Counted from the first letter of the stretch, positions 32,604 to 42,483 are shown. The stretch is DNA of 44,570 nucleotides from Prevotellaceae bacterium (GCA_015257125.1 JABZKU010000019.1:1-44570); one strand, 5' to 3'. Notes: generated by a model not told the origin, from the letters alone. Numbers and translations: made by a program.

Positions 32604-33761
32604 TTAGCGGCTCTTACCTACGAGTTCGCGAAGGCCGTCCATGTCGAAGGCGAGAGAGACGCGAAGCGTTTGGTCGAGAGGGTTAGAAGGTGTGGTGGCC
32701 ACAACGTAACCGGCATCGATGCTGAGCACATTCATCTTGAAACCGGCACCGAAAGTGAAGTATTTGCGGTTGCCCTGCGCTTCGCTTTCATGATGATAGC
32801 CGGCGCGGAGGGCGAACTTGTCGTTGTAGGTGTATTCGGCACCTACACTCCACTGAATTTCTTCGAGTTCGCCTTTGAAACCGCGTTCGCTGTCGTTGAA
32901 ACTCTTGAACATACCCGAAATTGGAGAAATATCGTAGTGGTCTTTACGGATGCGCTGTTGATAGTCCTCATTGTTTTCGTTGTCTTGACGTAGCGGAAGT
33001 GAGGGAACGAGGAGTTTGTTGGCGTCGGCCGTGATAGAAAAACGATTGAACTCGTTGACGGGGATGAGTAGGTTGGCACCGAGGCGCAGGTTGGTGGGGA
33101 TGAAGTAGGAGTATTCGGAACCGAAATTGATTTTCGATCCGATGTTGCTGACGTTCAAACCAAGCGCGAGGTTGCATTCGCGGGCGCCGATGTTCACATA
33201 GTTGTTCCAATACATGGCGACGTCGGCGGCGAAAGCGGAACCCGGCGTGACTTCGTTGGAATAGTGGCCGGTGAGATCGGAATACATGTAGCGCATGGCA
33301 ACGGCTGCCGAGAAACGTTCCGAAAGCATGCGTGAATAGGCCAAATCTACAGCAAATTCGTAGGGACGAATGCTGCCGCTGTTGTTTTGGAGGGGAACTT
33401 CGCCGACGGTGAAGTATTTGATCGAACCGGAAAGGGCTTGATAATCACCAAGTCGTGAATACCCTACTGCATTGACGAGCGCGATGCCTTCCGTCAACTG
33501 GCGAAGCCAAGGAGTGTAGTTGAGTGAAACACCGGCACGCGAGACGGTGAAGGGGTATTTTGCGGGGTTCCAACTTTGGGAGTTGACATCCGGGTCTGTG
33601 GCTGCACCAACATCGCCGAGTGCAGCGGCGCGTGCATCGGAAGCGATGGTTTGAGAGATCACAGCGGTGTGAACCGGATTGAACTTGTCGCGTATGTCAT
33701 CGTCGGCATGGGCAACACCGGTGGCGGCGATGACGAAAAGGGGAAGAAGGATGCGTTTCAT
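32604..33761 (-). CDS. porV: Type IX secretion outer-membrane protein PorV
   Basis: Outer-membrane barrel of the FadL type that carries newly exported cargo from the type IX translocon to the PorU sortase at the surface. The 385-aa precursor has a signal peptide (1-19, ending VAHA). Next comes HTAVISQTIASDARAAALGDVGAATDPDVNSQSWNPAKY, the conserved PorV N-terminal hatch-like sequence. Aromatic beta strands follow to the C-terminus (LRVSLAFDMDGLREL). It lies 24 nt after porU, its working partner, and 29 nt before ispF. Confidence 0.94.
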   Translation of the reverse strand: MKRILLPLFVIAATGVAHADDDIRDKFNPVHTAVISQTIASDARAAALGDVGAATDPDVNSQSWNPAKYPFTVSRAGVSLNYTPWLRQLTEGIALVNAVGYSRLGDYQALSGSIKYFTVGEVPLQNNSGSIRPYEFAVDLAYSRMLSERFSAAVAMRYMYSDLTGHYSNEVTPGSAFAADVAMYWNNYVNIGARECNLALGLNVSNIGSKINFGSEYSYFIPTNLRLGANLLIPVNEFNRFSITADANKLLVPSLPLRQDNENNEDYQQRIRKDHYDISPISGMFKSFNDSERGFKGELEEIQWSVGAEYTYNDKFALRAGYHHESEAQGNRKYFTFGAGFKMNVLSIDAGYVVATTPSNPLDQTLRVSLAFDMDGLRELVGKSR

Positions 33762-33785
33762 TGAATGGAAAGCCTTGCGGCGAAG

Positions 33786-36700
33786 TTAGGGTCTGACGAT
33801 GATGAGTTTTTGAGTGGCTTGTTGCGCTTTCTGTCCGTTGGCTTTGAGTGTGGCCTTGACGACGTACACGCCCTCGGGCGAAAGTAAGCCGTCATTTGAG
33901 CGGAGATTCCATGCAACAGCCGCGGTGCCTGATTTTGCGGCAACAGTATTATGTTTAGTCCAGATGGGTTTTCCGGTGCGATCAAACACTTCCCAGACGA
34001 TAGTCGCCTCGTTTTCGCCCACAGTGGGGAAACCGGCAACAAAAGTGGTGTGGGTAGAGGCGGGATTGACCGTGGAATAAACGCGAGTGCCCTGCCCTGC
34101 TCCGTCCGACACGATGAAACCGAGGCGTTGTGTGGTGGAATTGTTGTTGACATCCCAAACGCGGAGGGTCATCGTGTGGAATCCCGGCGAGAGAGACGGG
34201 AGGCGGTAGACGAGTTGTCCGCTGTTGTAGGAACCGGGAGCGTAAGTGAAATGCTCGTTTAGGCTCACGGTGCTCGAAAGATCGTCGTCAAGGGTGAGTT
34301 CGATGTCGTGTCCGATGCTGGTTCCGGCGGTGTTGATTCCTGAATCATCGGAGATGTCGGCGATCAGTGTCGGTGTGCGACCGACAACGCCGTATTCCGG
34401 TGTTTCGACTTCGTTGAGATAAGCTACCACCTTCGGGGCGATAGTATCCGGACTGGCTTTTTCTGCTGTGCCATTGAGGTGGAAGCCGGAATTCGTGCCG
34501 TTACATTCTGTTTGCTTGTCGTCACTTACTGCGTAAAAGCTGATTTTTGCAGCTTCATCACTGTAACTAATATCACGCGGAATGGAAGCGGTAATTGTGA
34601 AACGTCCGTTTTCTACTCGGGTTGTTCCTCTAAAAACTTTATTCCCGTGAGTGGTGAAAGTAAGTGGACGTCTGCCGACGCGGGCGGCGCTACCATCGTT
34701 GTCTTTGCAGGTACGAGTTTCGTCTCGGTCGTAGATTTCTGCAGTCAATGTGCCGTTAAAACTTTGATCTATAGCAGAATTGTTCTCTACACCCTCAATG
34801 TGTCCGGAGAAGGTGACTACTTGCCCGGCAGAGAGGCGAACATTAGAGGAAGAGTTCAAGGCTTTACCATCGATACTGTCGAGTACTGCTGTACCGGTGG
34901 GTACAGAAAGTGGAATCGCCGGATCGCCGAATAGCACATATTTCATCTTGTTGATCGTCAGATCGGACTGAGAAGAAATAAGTTCGTTCTTTGCCTGGCG
35001 CAAGGCCTCTCCCATCGTGGTTAATTTGCCTTGTTGGTCTCGAGTGAGCAAGCGTTTGCAAAATTCGATGTTGAGGGCGTTGTTTTGCGTAGCGTAAACG
35101 GCACGAGTTGCGCACATGAATGCCACTGCCCCACTATTGGGACGGAAGAGAAATACGTCAGCGAGATTATTTTCGCGCGAGTCAAAGGGATAAATTTCGC
35201 AAGAAGCCAATACCCAAAGCCCAAGATGGGGAGCGGAGAAGCGCTTGAAGTCATCGAGAACGAGTGTCTTCTCGTTGGAAATCACTGTTGGCGAGCCGTG
35301 ACCGCTGTAATTGAACAGTGCAGCTCCCGAGGCGATAGCTTGTTCTATGGCAGCGGATGCTGCAGGATAGGTCAAACTGGTTGCTCCCGGCACGCGATTG
35401 TAATAATCCCAGTAGATTTTGTTGACGGTGAAGCGTTTTTTCCCGCCTTGCGCGATAGCGTTGCAAACGCGTTCAGCATCTTCTGCGTGTTCGTTGGAGT
35501 CTCCGTCGTCGGCCATCATCACTATTCGGTTCTTCCAGGGGCCGGCGTCTTCGTTCTTGAGGTAACGCTCTACTTTGTCGACGAGTATTTTCGCTTCCTC
35601 TTCGGTGGTGCAAACCATTCGTCCGGTAGAAAGATCTACTTTCTCAGAATAGATATACTTTCCTTCGCCATCATCAAGCAGTGCATAGAAGTCGTCTGTC
35701 ACAAAGCTGCTGACTGTGCCGATACTTTGCGTTGAGGCGTCGTATTCGTAGGCCAAAAGATAGTCGTCGACGGAGAGTCTCTTCCATTCTTCCGTGACAA
35801 AGCGATTGTCCCAGGGGCTTTTTCCCATCAAGAGGAGATAACGCGGTGCTTTGTCGGGAGTGGCTGCGCGATCATAGAGCATTTTGAGGTAGCGACGCAG
35901 AGCATTGGCATCGGGAGTGCCGGATGAGAACTCATTGTAGAGCAGGTTGGCCGGAACCACTTTGACAGTTAAACCGCGTTGGCGATGAATTTCGGCCAAT
36001 CGCTCGGCTTGCGCGGTAAGTTTCCCACCGGTAGGCACGGCGATCACATAATCTATATCGTGGTCGGAGTGTAAATTCTGATTCGCTACGTTTCCAACAA
36101 ACTCCGGCTGGGGGAAATCGCGGTTCGTGTTGAAGATGACGAATCGGCGCTGTGGAGTGTCAGTCGTAAAGAGTCCTTTTCCGTCAGTTTGTTGGGTGAG
36201 CGTCAGTGCCGCTGTGGGACTTCCGACTTGACCGATGCGCCAAACTTGAGTAAACTCCCCTACTCCATCGGCTTGCAAGGTCGTGGTCATATCGGTTTGT
36301 GGCGAAAAACTATAAGGACGTTCGGCAACGGTGAGCAAACGGGGGTAGTTAATCGTGATATAGTCCAACCGCGCATGATTTCCTTGCGTGGTTACCATAT
36401 TAATAGTGTTCTCGCCGGAACGAATCGTGTGTTCAAACACCGAAGTATTGGCGCGTGCCGATTCTGTGAGGCTGTAATATGAACCGATTGCGGCACGGCC
36501 AAGATTTTCTCCGTTGAGTTTGAATTCGGCCGTGGTAGTTCCCGTTGCCGATGAGGCGCCCCACGCAATTTCTATGGGCAGTGCGTCTGCAGATGCGGGA
36601 TCTAAATCGAGGACATTGACTTTGAAGTTGCGAGAGTTGCCAAGGGCAAAGTCATGGCCGTCAAAAAAGCGTCGTCCTCCCTCATAAAATCCTGCTTCGT

Positions 36701-37598
36701 CCGTATCAAGCGTGACGGCATAGGGCACTGTAGTACGGGGAGTTTTGTTGTCTGCCGTGACAGCGGGCAGTTTTTCGACCGTAAGCGGCGCTTCTCCTTC
36801 GGTTATAAAGTAATATGAGTGAGAAGAATAGCTGTTTTGGCTGAGTGTCCAGCGTTTTCTGTAGCGGTCGTAGGTACGACGCGTAGTTCCCTCAGCCCAA
36901 AAGAGTATCTTCCCATTTTCGCGTAGCGTAGGGACTTCTGTGAGATCATCGGCCACGCGTTTTGAATCTTTACTGGGGGATTCTGTGTCGAAGGCGAGGA
37001 CTTCATCTTGTTGCAAGCCACCATAGCCGTAAACTTTTACGCGTTCGAGATCAGAAAAGCCCAAACGTCGCAGAAAATCCGGTGTGATTTGATAGATACC
37101 CTCCTCCTTCACGCGAATTTTAGCCCATTTCCCTTGTGCAAGTACGGACTGTGTTGTCCAGCGTTCGTTGGCATTTGTATTTCCACGCGTGGAAAGTGGC
37201 GCAGAAGTTACAGGAACGGCGCGCAGTTGACAAGAAGATACATATTTCCACTTACCGTTTTGGTATACAAACGGAGTGAACGACACTGAGATCACAGGCA
37301 TACCGCGGTCAACAAGTATCGTTTGCTTGATATGTGGCGTAGTCGGTGTTCCTAACTTGCGGCGCAGTGTCGGGATCAATGCACGTTCTGTTGCAGTCAG
37401 TTCGCGATATTCAGGAAACAACAACTCAATGCGATAATTACCGGCCGATTGCGTAGGACGCAACTCTTCGGTAAACACGGGAATGCTGTCTATTACTGAA
37501 CATTGTTGAGCTGTAATATGGTAGAATGCTTGTTCGTCGGCCATAGCAGGGAGTGTGGCGAGCGAAGCGAGCAGTAAAAATGAGCGAAGGAGGGGCAT
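33786..37598 (-). CDS. porU: Type IX secretion system sortase PorU
   Basis: Surface C25 (gingipain-type) cysteine protease that removes the C-terminal signal of cargo and attaches the cargo to lipopolysaccharide. The 1270-aa precursor has a signal peptide (1-20, ending AMA). The gingipain-like domain (about 510-880) contains DYVIAVPTGGKLTAQAERLAE, His767 in FNYSGHGSPT and Cys800 in LWVLASCEIYPFD. The last 80 residues form a C-terminal-domain-like Ig fold (VGENEATIVWEVFDRTGKPI). The length is typical of PorU. It is flanked by the FAH-family gene 35 nt upstream and porV 24 nt downstream. Other type IX genes are not in this window. Confidence 0.95.
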   Translation of the reverse strand: MPLLRSFLLLASLATLPAMADEQAFYHITAQQCSVIDSIPVFTEELRPTQSAGNYRIELLFPEYRELTATERALIPTLRRKLGTPTTPHIKQTILVDRGMPVISVSFTPFVYQNGKWKYVSSCQLRAVPVTSAPLSTRGNTNANERWTTQSVLAQGKWAKIRVKEEGIYQITPDFLRRLGFSDLERVKVYGYGGLQQDEVLAFDTESPSKDSKRVADDLTEVPTLRENGKILFWAEGTTRRTYDRYRKRWTLSQNSYSSHSYYFITEGEAPLTVEKLPAVTADNKTPRTTVPYAVTLDTDEAGFYEGGRRFFDGHDFALGNSRNFKVNVLDLDPASADALPIEIAWGASSATGTTTAEFKLNGENLGRAAIGSYYSLTESARANTSVFEHTIRSGENTINMVTTQGNHARLDYITINYPRLLTVAERPYSFSPQTDMTTTLQADGVGEFTQVWRIGQVGSPTAALTLTQQTDGKGLFTTDTPQRRFVIFNTNRDFPQPEFVGNVANQNLHSDHDIDYVIAVPTGGKLTAQAERLAEIHRQRGLTVKVVPANLLYNEFSSGTPDANALRRYLKMLYDRAATPDKAPRYLLLMGKSPWDNRFVTEEWKRLSVDDYLLAYEYDASTQSIGTVSSFVTDDFYALLDDGEGKYIYSEKVDLSTGRMVCTTEEEAKILVDKVERYLKNEDAGPWKNRIVMMADDGDSNEHAEDAERVCNAIAQGGKKRFTVNKIYWDYYNRVPGATSLTYPAASAAIEQAIASGAALFNYSGHGSPTVISNEKTLVLDDFKRFSAPHLGLWVLASCEIYPFDSRENNLADVFLFRPNSGAVAFMCATRAVYATQNNALNIEFCKRLLTRDQQGKLTTMGEALRQAKNELISSQSDLTINKMKYVLFGDPAIPLSVPTGTAVLDSIDGKALNSSSNVRLSAGQVVTFSGHIEGVENNSAIDQSFNGTLTAEIYDRDETRTCKDNDGSAARVGRRPLTFTTHGNKVFRGTTRVENGRFTITASIPRDISYSDEAAKISFYAVSDDKQTECNGTNSGFHLNGTAEKASPDTIAPKVVAYLNEVETPEYGVVGRTPTLIADISDDSGINTAGTSIGHDIELTLDDDLSSTVSLNEHFTYAPGSYNSGQLVYRLPSLSPGFHTMTLRVWDVNNNSTTQRLGFIVSDGAGQGTRVYSTVNPASTHTTFVAGFPTVGENEATIVWEVFDRTGKPIWTKHNTVAAKSGTAAVAWNLRSNDGLLSPEGVYVVKATLKANGQKAQQATQKLIIVRP

Positions 37599-37633
37599 AG
37601 GCGTTAGCTAATGTGTGAACCAAGCGAATGTCT

Positions 37634-38236
37634 TCATTTTATTTTGAAAGAGAGGACGCATTCGCCGTTCAAGTAGGTTTCTACCCGGCCTTCCGGGCCG
37701 AGAAGTAAATGGCTTGGCGGAGTTCCGAGCAAAATCAAGTCACCGTTGCGCACAGTGTGGTAATGACTGATTTGCGCGATGAGGCGATCTGCATCATGTA
37801 GCAAAGCATTTCCGTGACCTTTCAGCTTTTCTTCCCCATTCAGTCGGAGAGAAAATTCACATTGGGACAACGCTGTGCGATCAATCGGAATGAAACGGCC
37901 TGTGGGGAGTGCATTGTCAAAGCCTGCAGCAGCAGCCGGTGGGCATCGTGTGGCATCTTTTGCTGCGTTGATGGCTGTTGGCATTGAAAAGTGAGGGATC
38001 ACGGTGGCGGCATCGTAGTAGCGGTGAGCAAATCGCTCGGAGATGCTACGCCCAAGACGGCAGATGCGCACGGAAAGGTACAACTGAACCTGCGCCGGAT
38101 TGGCAAAATCCGGTAAGAAGAGCGGACGCTCGTTGCGGAGTTGCGCTGTTTCCGGTAGAAAATCGTAGACAACAGCAGGGACTTTGTCTATTAACGCAGA
38201 ATCACCGTAATTATTGCGTACGATGATAATATTCAT
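37634..38236 (-). CDS. Fumarylacetoacetate-hydrolase (FAH) family protein
   Basis: A 200-aa cytosolic protein of the FAH superfamily, whose members hydrolyse or decarboxylate 2-oxo and related acids with a divalent metal. It starts MNIIIVRNNY. DNALPTGRFIPIDR and SLRLNGEEKLKGHGNALLHDADRLIAQIS align with the usual substrate and metal regions. GDLILLGTPPSHLLLGPEGRVETYLNG is a typical C-terminal part. The conserved metal ligands Glu-x-Glu are hard to place, so catalytic competence is not certain. It probably leads a unit with porU, porV and ispF, but its substrate cannot be read. Confidence 0.72.
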   Translation of the reverse strand: MNIIIVRNNYGDSALIDKVPAVVYDFLPETAQLRNERPLFLPDFANPAQVQLYLSVRICRLGRSISERFAHRYYDAATVIPHFSMPTAINAAKDATRCPPAAAAGFDNALPTGRFIPIDRTALSQCEFSLRLNGEEKLKGHGNALLHDADRLIAQISHYHTVRNGDLILLGTPPSHLLLGPEGRVETYLNGECVLSFKIK

Positions 38237-38260
38237 AAGATCTAAAGACGGCAGAAAGGA

Positions 38261-38298
38261 AAAAACTCTCCGACGCGACGAGCATCGCAGCCGGAGAG
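38261..38298 (-). terminator. Terminator of the der-...-asnS unit
   Basis: CTCTCCG (38266-38272) pairs with CGGAGAG (38292-38298), with an inner GCGA/TCGC stem. On the minus strand TTTTTT follows. It lies about 20 nt after the asnS stop codon. Confidence 0.82.
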
Positions 38299-38319
38299 CC
38301 TATGAAAATGTGGGAGGAT

Positions 38320-39714
38320 TTAGAATTGAGCGGACTTCGGCGTGCGCGGGAAGGGAATCACGTCGCGGATGTTCTGCATACCGGTTACGAAAAGCATCAA
38401 GCGTTCGAAACCGAGGCCGAAACCGGCGTGCGGGCACGTGCCGTATTTGCGGATATCGAGGTACCACCAAATGTCTTTGTGCGGAACTCCCATTTCCTCG
38501 GCGCGAGCCACGAGTGTGTCATAGTCTTCTTCACGAACCGAACCACCGATGATTTCACCGATTTGCGGGAAGAGCACGTCGGTGCCTTGCACCGTCTTGC
38601 CGTCTTCGTTGGTCTTCATGTAGAAAGACTTGATTTCCTTCGGGTAATCGATCATGATCACCGGCTTCTTGAAGTGCTCTTCCACGAGATAGCGTTCGTG
38701 TTCGGAAGCCAAGTCGCAGCCCCAATATACGGGGAATTCGAATTGCTTACCCTTGGCAATGGCTTCTTCGAGCAAACGAATACCTTCTGTGTAAGGCAGA
38801 CGCACGAATTCGGTGTCAATTACGGAGTGCAGGCGATCGAGCAAGGTGTTATCGATCATCTTGTTGAGGAATTCGAGATCGTCAGCGCAGTGTTCGAGTG
38901 CCCAACGTACGCAGTGCTTGATGAAGTCTTCTTCGAGATCCATCAATTCCGTGAGGTCCATAAAGGCAACTTCCGGCTCAATCATCCAGAACTCCGCAAG
39001 GTGGCGCGGGGTGTTTGAGTTTTCGGCGCGGAAGGTCGGGCCGAAGGTGTAGATCGCACCGAGTGCTGTGGCACCGAGTTCGCCTTCGAGCTGTCCCGAT
39101 ACGGTCAAACCCGTGCTCTGGCCGAAGAAATCGTCGGAATAGTCGATCTTTCCTTCGTCGTCTTTGCGCAGATCATAGAGATTCTTCGTCGTAACCTGGA
39201 ACATTTGACCGGCACCTTCGCAGTCACTGGCCGTAATGATCGGGCAGTGGAAATAGCAGAAGCCGTGTTCGTGGAAGTAGGTGTGAATGGCCATCGACAT
39301 TTGATGGCGAATGCGGAAGATAGCACTGAAAGTGTTGGTGCGCAGACGCAAATGGGCGTGTTGACGCATGTATTCAAACGTCTGTCCTTTCTTCTGCATG
39401 GGGTAATCGCTGCCGCAAGTTCCGTAGACTTCGATCTTTGTGGCTTGGATTTCGGCGGCTTGTCCCGCACCTTGACTTTCTACCAGCGTACCTTCTACAC
39501 AAAGGCAAGCACCGGTGGTGATGAGTTTGAGCAGTTCGCCGTCAAACTTCTCAACGTCGGCCACAATCTGTACATTCTTGATGGTCGATCCGTCGTTGAG
39601 GGCGATGAAACTTACGCTTTTGCTACCGCGGCGGGTGCGTACCCAGCCTTTAACGCATACTTCTGTTCCGAAATCGGTGCGTTGCAGCAGCTCCTTTATC
39701 TTCGTTCTTTTCAT
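38320..39714 (-). CDS. asnS: Asparagine-tRNA ligase
   Basis: Charges tRNA-Asn with asparagine. The 464-aa class IIb synthetase has an N-terminal OB-fold anticodon domain (about 16-100, VCVKGWVRTRRGSKSVSFIALNDGS). The catalytic core contains HMSMAIHTYFHEHGF, a motif-2-like FRAENSNTPRHLAEFWMIEPE and a motif-3-like CPHAGFGLGFERLMLFVTG. The lack of an AspRS insert and the phrase YLDIRKYGTCPHAGFG favour AsnRS over AspRS. It is 11 nt after the pseudouridine synthase gene and ends the der unit. Confidence 0.97.
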   Translation of the reverse strand: MKRTKIKELLQRTDFGTEVCVKGWVRTRRGSKSVSFIALNDGSTIKNVQIVADVEKFDGELLKLITTGACLCVEGTLVESQGAGQAAEIQATKIEVYGTCGSDYPMQKKGQTFEYMRQHAHLRLRTNTFSAIFRIRHQMSMAIHTYFHEHGFCYFHCPIITASDCEGAGQMFQVTTKNLYDLRKDDEGKIDYSDDFFGQSTGLTVSGQLEGELGATALGAIYTFGPTFRAENSNTPRHLAEFWMIEPEVAFMDLTELMDLEEDFIKHCVRWALEHCADDLEFLNKMIDNTLLDRLHSVIDTEFVRLPYTEGIRLLEEAIAKGKQFEFPVYWGCDLASEHERYLVEEHFKKPVIMIDYPKEIKSFYMKTNEDGKTVQGTDVLFPQIGEIIGGSVREEDYDTLVARAEEMGVPHKDIWWYLDIRKYGTCPHAGFGLGFERLMLFVTGMQNIRDVIPFPRTPKSAQF

Positions 39715-39725
39715 TGGTTTGAAAG

Positions 39726-41063
39726 TTATTCAAATGAACCCATGCGCAACATGCGCACTTCTTCCTCGGTGAGGTAGCGCCAGTCGCCGCGTTTTACGTT
39801 TTTCTTGGTCAGACCGGCAAAGTATACGCGGTCGAGCTTGATGACGTTGTAGCCAAGGGCTGCAAAGATACGGCGAACAATACGATTCTTGCCGGAGTGG
39901 ATTTCGATACCCACTTGTTTGCGGTCCGTTTCGCTGGCATATTCTACGGCGTCGGCACGGATGTCACCATCTTCGAGAGTAATACCTTCGGCAATCTGAT
40001 GAAGATCCGCAGCCGTCACGTTGCGATCGAGATAGACGTGGTAAATCTTCTTTTTCATGAACTTCGGATGCGTCAGCTTCGAAGCCATTTCGCCGTCGTT
40101 GGTGAGAAGCAACACACCGGTGGTGTTGCGGTCCAGACGGCCCACGGGATAGATGCGTTCCATGCAGGCATTGCGCACTAAGTCCATCACCGTTTTGCGG
40201 TTTTGGGGGTCTTCGCTGGTGGTCACGTAGCCTTTGGGCTTATTGAGCAGGACGTAGATCTTCTTTTCGGCCTTTACTTGTTGGTCGTGGAAGAGCACCG
40301 TGTCGCTGCGCAGCACTTTGTGTCCCAATTCGGTGACGATTTCGCCGTTCACCGTCACTACGCCGGCTTGAATGTACTTGTCGGCGTCGCGACGAGAGCA
40401 AACGCCGGCGTTGGCGAGGAACTTGTTGAGGCGAATGGGCTGGTTGGGATCGTAAGACTCTTCTTTATAGTCTACGCGTTGCTTGCCCGGGTTGAAACGC
40501 TTGGTGTTAGGTTTGCGGAAACCGCCATTTTGCGGTCCGCGGCTGTACCCTCCCCCTTGGGGACCACGGCTGTAACCATCGCTATATCCGCCGCGGTTGC
40601 CGTAGTTGCCGGCATTGTTGCCGTCCACAAAGCGCGGACGAGGTGTGTAGCCGCCGCGACGCGGTTCGTAGCCACCTTGGTAGCCACCGTTTTCGTTGCC
40701 TTCCTGTTGGCGGTAACCGCCGGTAGGACGACGGAAACCTTCGCTCGGGCGACGATATCCACCGCCGGAACGATCGTAGTTGCCGCTGTTTTGGCGGAAA
40801 CCACCCTGACGTTCGTAGCCGCCGGTACGATTATATCCACCTTGACGGGGAGAGTTGTTATTATTATTGTAGCCGCTCTGGCGATCATAGCCGCCGTTGC
40901 GTCCGTTTTCGTTGGTTCCGCGATTGCCGTATGAGGCACGTTCTCCACCGTTGTTGCGGGTGAAGCGTTGGCGCGGGCTGCGGCCGCCGTTGTGTCCTCC
41001 GTTAGACGAAGAATAGCCGTCGCGGCGGGCTCCGTCAGCATGTTGTTGATCGAAATCGCTCAT
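39726..41063 (-). CDS. rluB: RluB-type 23S rRNA pseudouridine synthase with long RGG-like tail
   Basis: Converts a uridine in 23S rRNA to pseudouridine. The fold proper starts near residue 208. An S4 RNA-binding domain (IRLNKFLANAGVCSRRDADKYI, 210-265) is followed by the catalytic domain with Asp311 in VGRLDRNTTGVLLLT. The first 200 residues are an unusual low-complexity region rich in Gly, Arg, Tyr, Asn, Gln and Ser, with GGY, GGYxR and SRGPQ repeats, similar to RGG/YG RNA-binding disordered domains. RluB and RluE-like proteins in other phyla lack so long an extension. It lies between purB and asnS, 11 nt from asnS. Confidence 0.92.
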   Translation of the reverse strand: MSDFDQQHADGARRDGYSSSNGGHNGGRSPRQRFTRNNGGERASYGNRGTNENGRNGGYDRQSGYNNNNNSPRQGGYNRTGGYERQGGFRQNSGNYDRSGGGYRRPSEGFRRPTGGYRQQEGNENGGYQGGYEPRRGGYTPRPRFVDGNNAGNYGNRGGYSDGYSRGPQGGGYSRGPQNGGFRKPNTKRFNPGKQRVDYKEESYDPNQPIRLNKFLANAGVCSRRDADKYIQAGVVTVNGEIVTELGHKVLRSDTVLFHDQQVKAEKKIYVLLNKPKGYVTTSEDPQNRKTVMDLVRNACMERIYPVGRLDRNTTGVLLLTNDGEMASKLTHPKFMKKKIYHVYLDRNVTAADLHQIAEGITLEDGDIRADAVEYASETDRKQVGIEIHSGKNRIVRRIFAALGYNVIKLDRVYFAGLTKKNVKRGDWRYLTEEEVRMLRMGSFE

Positions 41064-41136
41064 TTGTTGTCGTTTGTTTGTAAGGGTAAGGTCATGAATA
41101 AATGGGAGTCGGCCTCACGGCCAACGGGATGAGGAG

Positions 41137-42483
41137 TCAAATGCCGGTGTAGTTGCTCGGATTGATGCGATGCAGTTCGGCTTTCACAGCGTCACTCACA
41201 TTCAGTTGATCAATGAATTCCGAGATACTTTGTTCCGTGATGGCGGCATTTGTGCGGGTCAAGGCTTTAAGTGCCTCATAGGGATGGGGATAGCCTTCGC
41301 GGCGGAGGATGGTTTGGATAGCTTCTGCACACACTGCCCAGTTGTTCTCGAGATCCGCGTGCAGCGTTTCTTCGCGCAGCAGGAGTTTGCCGAGTCCTTT
41401 GAGCGTGGAGGCGAAGGCGATGAGCGCATGTCCCATCGGAACACCGATGTTGCGGATGACGGTCGAGTCGGTCAGGTCGCGTTGCAGGCGGCTGATGGGC
41501 AATTTCGTGCTCAAATGCTCCAAAATGGCATTGGCGATGCCGAGGTTGCCTTCTGAGTTTTCGAAATCGATGGGGTTGACTTTGTGCGGCATGGCGCTTG
41601 AGCCTACTTCGCCCGCCTTAATTTGCTGTTTGAAGTACTCCATCGACACGTACTGCCAGAAGTCGCGATCCAAGTCGATCAGGATCGTGTGAATGCGGCG
41701 CATGGCGTCGAACATCGCAGCGAGGTTGTCGTAATTGCTGATCTGGGTGGTGAAGCGTTCGCGCGTCAGTCCGAGACGTTCGCTCACAAAACGATCACCG
41801 AAGTCGGCCCAATCGTGTTCCGGATAAGCCACGTGGTGAGCATTATAGTTGCCGGTGGCACCGCCGAACTTGGCCGAAATGGGGCAAGCGCGCAGTTGGG
41901 CCAACTGTTGTTGGAGACGATAGACGAACACTCGCACCTCTTTGCCCAACCGTGTGGGAGAAGCCGGCTGACCGTGCGTCTTGGCGAGCATCGGGATGGC
42001 ATCCCATTCGTCGGCGCGCGCTTCGAGGGCGGTAATCACGCTTTCGAGCATCGGCAGATAGACGGCTTCGAGGCTGTCTTTGAGCATCAGCGGGAAAGCG
42101 GTGTTGTTGATGTCTTGCGAAGTGAGACCGAAGTGTACAAACTCTTTGTATTCCTCCAAACCGCCGATGGCATCGAACTGCTCTTTGATGAAGTATTCGA
42201 TGGCTTTCACGTCGTGGTTCGTCACACTCTCGATGGCTTTCACGCGTTGTGCGTCGCTTTCCGAAAAGGCCGTGTATATATGGCGCAGGCGGTCGAAAAG
42301 TTGGTGATCGAAAGTGGAGAGTTGGGGCAACGGGAGCTCGCAGAGCGCGATGAAGTACTCAATTTCAACGCGAACGCGGTATTTCATCAGTGCGTATTCT
42401 GAGAAATAGGGAGCCAAGGCTTCCGTTTTTCCGCGATAGCGTCCGTCAATGGGCGAAACGGCGGTGAGGAGGTCTAATTCCAT
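41137..42483 (-). CDS. purB: Adenylosuccinate lyase
   Basis: Cleaves adenylosuccinate and SAICAR to release fumarate in purine synthesis. The 448-aa protein has the fumarase-superfamily motif GSSAMPHKVNPI (294-305; catalytic Ser295 or Ser296 region) and the His170 region AKTHGQPASPT. It also has VTNHDVKAIEYFI and FGLTSQDINNTA early in the sequence. Length and motifs are complete. It is preceded at 48 nt by the lipoprotein gene and followed by rluB. Confidence 0.96.
   Translation of the reverse strand: MELDLLTAVSPIDGRYRGKTEALAPYFSEYALMKYRVRVEIEYFIALCELPLPQLSTFDHQLFDRLRHIYTAFSESDAQRVKAIESVTNHDVKAIEYFIKEQFDAIGGLEEYKEFVHFGLTSQDINNTAFPLMLKDSLEAVYLPMLESVITALEARADEWDAIPMLAKTHGQPASPTRLGKEVRVFVYRLQQQLAQLRACPISAKFGGATGNYNAHHVAYPEHDWADFGDRFVSERLGLTRERFTTQISNYDNLAAMFDAMRRIHTILIDLDRDFWQYVSMEYFKQQIKAGEVGSSAMPHKVNPIDFENSEGNLGIANAILEHLSTKLPISRLQRDLTDSTVIRNIGVPMGHALIAFASTLKGLGKLLLREETLHADLENNWAVCAEAIQTILRREGYPHPYEALKALTRTNAAITEQSISEFIDQLNVSDAVKAELHRINPSNYTGI

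Noticed and set aside
40203..40934. Plus-strand frame of 243 codons antisense to rluB
   Set aside because: Its Ala/Val/Thr-rich translation is the complement of the Gly/Arg/Tyr-rich repeats in rluB, which leave the opposite strand open.
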